The translations under genes and the position numbers were made by a program. A stretch of 8,176 nucleotides of DNA from Spirosomataceae bacterium (GTDB taxonomy: Bacteria > Bacteroidota > Bacteroidia > Cytophagales > Spirosomataceae): the NCBI GenBank assembly GCA_030731175.1, contig JANQUM010000076.1, positions 1,937 to 10,112 of the forward strand, written 5' to 3'. Positions 7,150-8,176 of the stretch are shown here, one piece after another. Below the pieces are notes generated by a model. The model was not told the DNA's origin. It saw nothing but the letters and a program-made list of their open reading frames with translations, and made no database searches. How positions within the stretch are numbered: the stretch's first letter is position 1; every line of letters begins with the position of its first letter.

Positions 7150-8169
7150 TTAGAAGTAACGAGGGGTGATAATTTTGTTCTTTCCGTAACCAAACTCGTA
7201 ACGGAGAAGACCTTCGTGGGTTGGCGTACCAGCTAACCGATTTGCAACACCCGTCTTATTTGGATTGTTAAGGCGGTTCATGTTATAGTCATATGCATAA
7301 CCAAAACGAAGTTGCGGAGTAAGTTGCAATTCAATCATTCCTACAACGGCATCCATGAAATCAACTCCCGAAAGAATAGCTTGTGATTTACGACCCGAAA
7401 CTCCTAACGAGATTTTATCTTTAAACCAAACGTTTAAGTTTCCGTCAATACCAAGTGGAGCACCCGGCGTATAACGAAGCATGGTTGAGGGCTTTAATTT
7501 AACGTTTCCTTTTCCGATTACAAAACCCATCATGGTATAGTAATGGCGTTTGATTTGGGCGTTAGTTTCACGATTGGAATCTGCACCTTGGAAGGATGTA
7601 AGATCGGTTTGAATTATTTGAGGAACTGAAATTCCCAAGTAACTTCTGTCGTTGCTTATGAAAATACCTGCTCCTACGTTTGGAACTAAGCGATTAATAT
7701 CTGACGAACCACTGAAGACATCATCACCGTCATCTTCTAAGTTTTGTCTTGCATCAGAAAGGTTCCAAGTGATATTTGTTAAGCTTGGAGCAACTCCCAT
7801 CGAAAGGGTTGTCTTTTGCCCTAAACGCACTTTGTACGAATATGCTAAGCTTAATCCCGTATTTTGAGCGAGACCTAAGCCATCAGAAAAAGCAGCAAGG
7901 CCGATTCCCATCTTTTCATTTTTGATGGGCATATCCATCGTGAATGAATAGGTTGTTGGTGCACCAGGTACACCGACCCACTGGTAGCGACCTAAGGCCG
8001 TAAGGCTCAATACATCACGACTTCCGGCGTAGGCTGGATTTATAGCCATTGTGTTAAACATGTACTGCGAGTACATGGCTTCTTGTTGAGCAGATGCGAA
8101 GTTGGTCACCAATAATCCCATTGCAATCAATGAGAAGAATTTGCTCTTAAATGAATAAAGATTTTTCAT
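7150..8169 (-). CDS. PorP/SprF-family type IX secretion outer-membrane protein
   Basis: A 339-residue outer-membrane beta-barrel that is a typical PorP/SprF member. PorP in Porphyromonas gingivalis is needed for T9SS secretion and associates with PorE and the PorK/N ring; SprF in Flavobacterium johnsoniae is needed to secrete the gliding adhesin SprB. A signal peptide with a hydrophobic core (about 11-24) ends at ASA|QQ (27/28). The family signature follows: QYMFNTMAINPAYAGSRD (35-52), then GRYQWVGVPGAPTTYSF (60-76). The C-terminal LRYEFGYGKNKIITPRYF ends in an aromatic residue, as outer-membrane barrels do. The ATG used is preceded by the last seven bases of the window only, so its promoter is not visible. 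It is the first gene here of a run with the PorE-like gene and fits a PorP-PorE pair. Whether it serves the general translocon or one cargo protein cannot be told without the flanking sequence. Confidence 0.93.
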   Translation of the reverse strand: MKNLYSFKSKFFSLIAMGLLVTNFASAQQEAMYSQYMFNTMAINPAYAGSRDVLSLTALGRYQWVGVPGAPTTYSFTMDMPIKNEKMGIGLAAFSDGLGLAQNTGLSLAYSYKVRLGQKTTLSMGVAPSLTNITWNLSDARQNLEDDGDDVFSGSSDINRLVPNVGAGIFISNDRSYLGISVPQIIQTDLTSFQGADSNRETNAQIKRHYYTMMGFVIGKGNVKLKPSTMLRYTPGAPLGIDGNLNVWFKDKISLGVSGRKSQAILSGVDFMDAVVGMIELQLTPQLRFGYAYDYNMNRLNNPNKTGVANRLAGTPTHEGLLRYEFGYGKNKIITPRYF

Positions 8170-8176
8170 TTGTAAA

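Noticed and set aside
1..8176. New defence, mobile or RNA-guided system
   Set aside because: I looked for transposase or integrase genes, terminal inverted repeats, CRISPR-like spaced repeats, tRNA-like folds and long structured non-coding regions. All long spans are accounted for by five recognisable genes, and the gaps are 121 nt or less.

Overview
The window reads as chromosomal DNA of a free-living, aerobic Bacteroidota bacterium, most likely from the Cytophagales or nearby; I cannot name a genus. Three things point there. Two outer-membrane proteins belong to the PorP/SprF family of the type IX secretion system (T9SS). An OmpA-like protein has the TPR / PD40 propeller / regulatory domain / OmpA order typical of PorE. 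None of the readable starts has a Shine-Dalgarno sequence; A-rich leaders and TAnnTTTG-type -7 boxes are seen instead. Base composition is moderately AT-rich and even across the window. I see no mobile element, RNA gene, CRISPR array or sign of recent transfer.

All five genes lie on the minus strand, so transcription runs from right to left. First comes a PorP/SprF-family protein (8169-7150). A 49-nt gap separates it from a large PorE-like protein (7100-4563), which ends at a strong intrinsic terminator (4534-4503). A second, divergent PorP/SprF-family protein follows (4483-3542). After a 121-nt gap with a plausible promoter comes sucA, the E1 subunit of 2-oxoglutarate dehydrogenase (3420-622). 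After an 84-nt gap with a perfect 8-bp hairpin comes the start of sucB, the E2 subunit (537 to the left edge, incomplete). No gene-free stretch exceeds 121 bases.

The right half is an envelope or secretion module. PorP/SprF barrels sit in the outer membrane, and PorE-type proteins hold the T9SS assembly to peptidoglycan through their OmpA domain. PorP/SprF paralogues often work with one particular secreted adhesin encoded next to them, so such a cargo gene may lie just beyond the right edge. The left half is central metabolism: SucA decarboxylates 2-oxoglutarate and passes the succinyl group to lipoyl lysines on SucB. The two halves appear to be neighbours only.

I found no clearly undescribed system. 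The points most worth a second look are the two near-identical lipoyl half-domains at the start of SucB, the enlarged PorE-like protein (a Gly/Ser-rich insert in the propeller and two regulatory domains joined by a Ser/Thr/Asn/Gly linker), a -7-like box inside the terminator hairpin before the second porP gene, and the hairpin between sucA and sucB.
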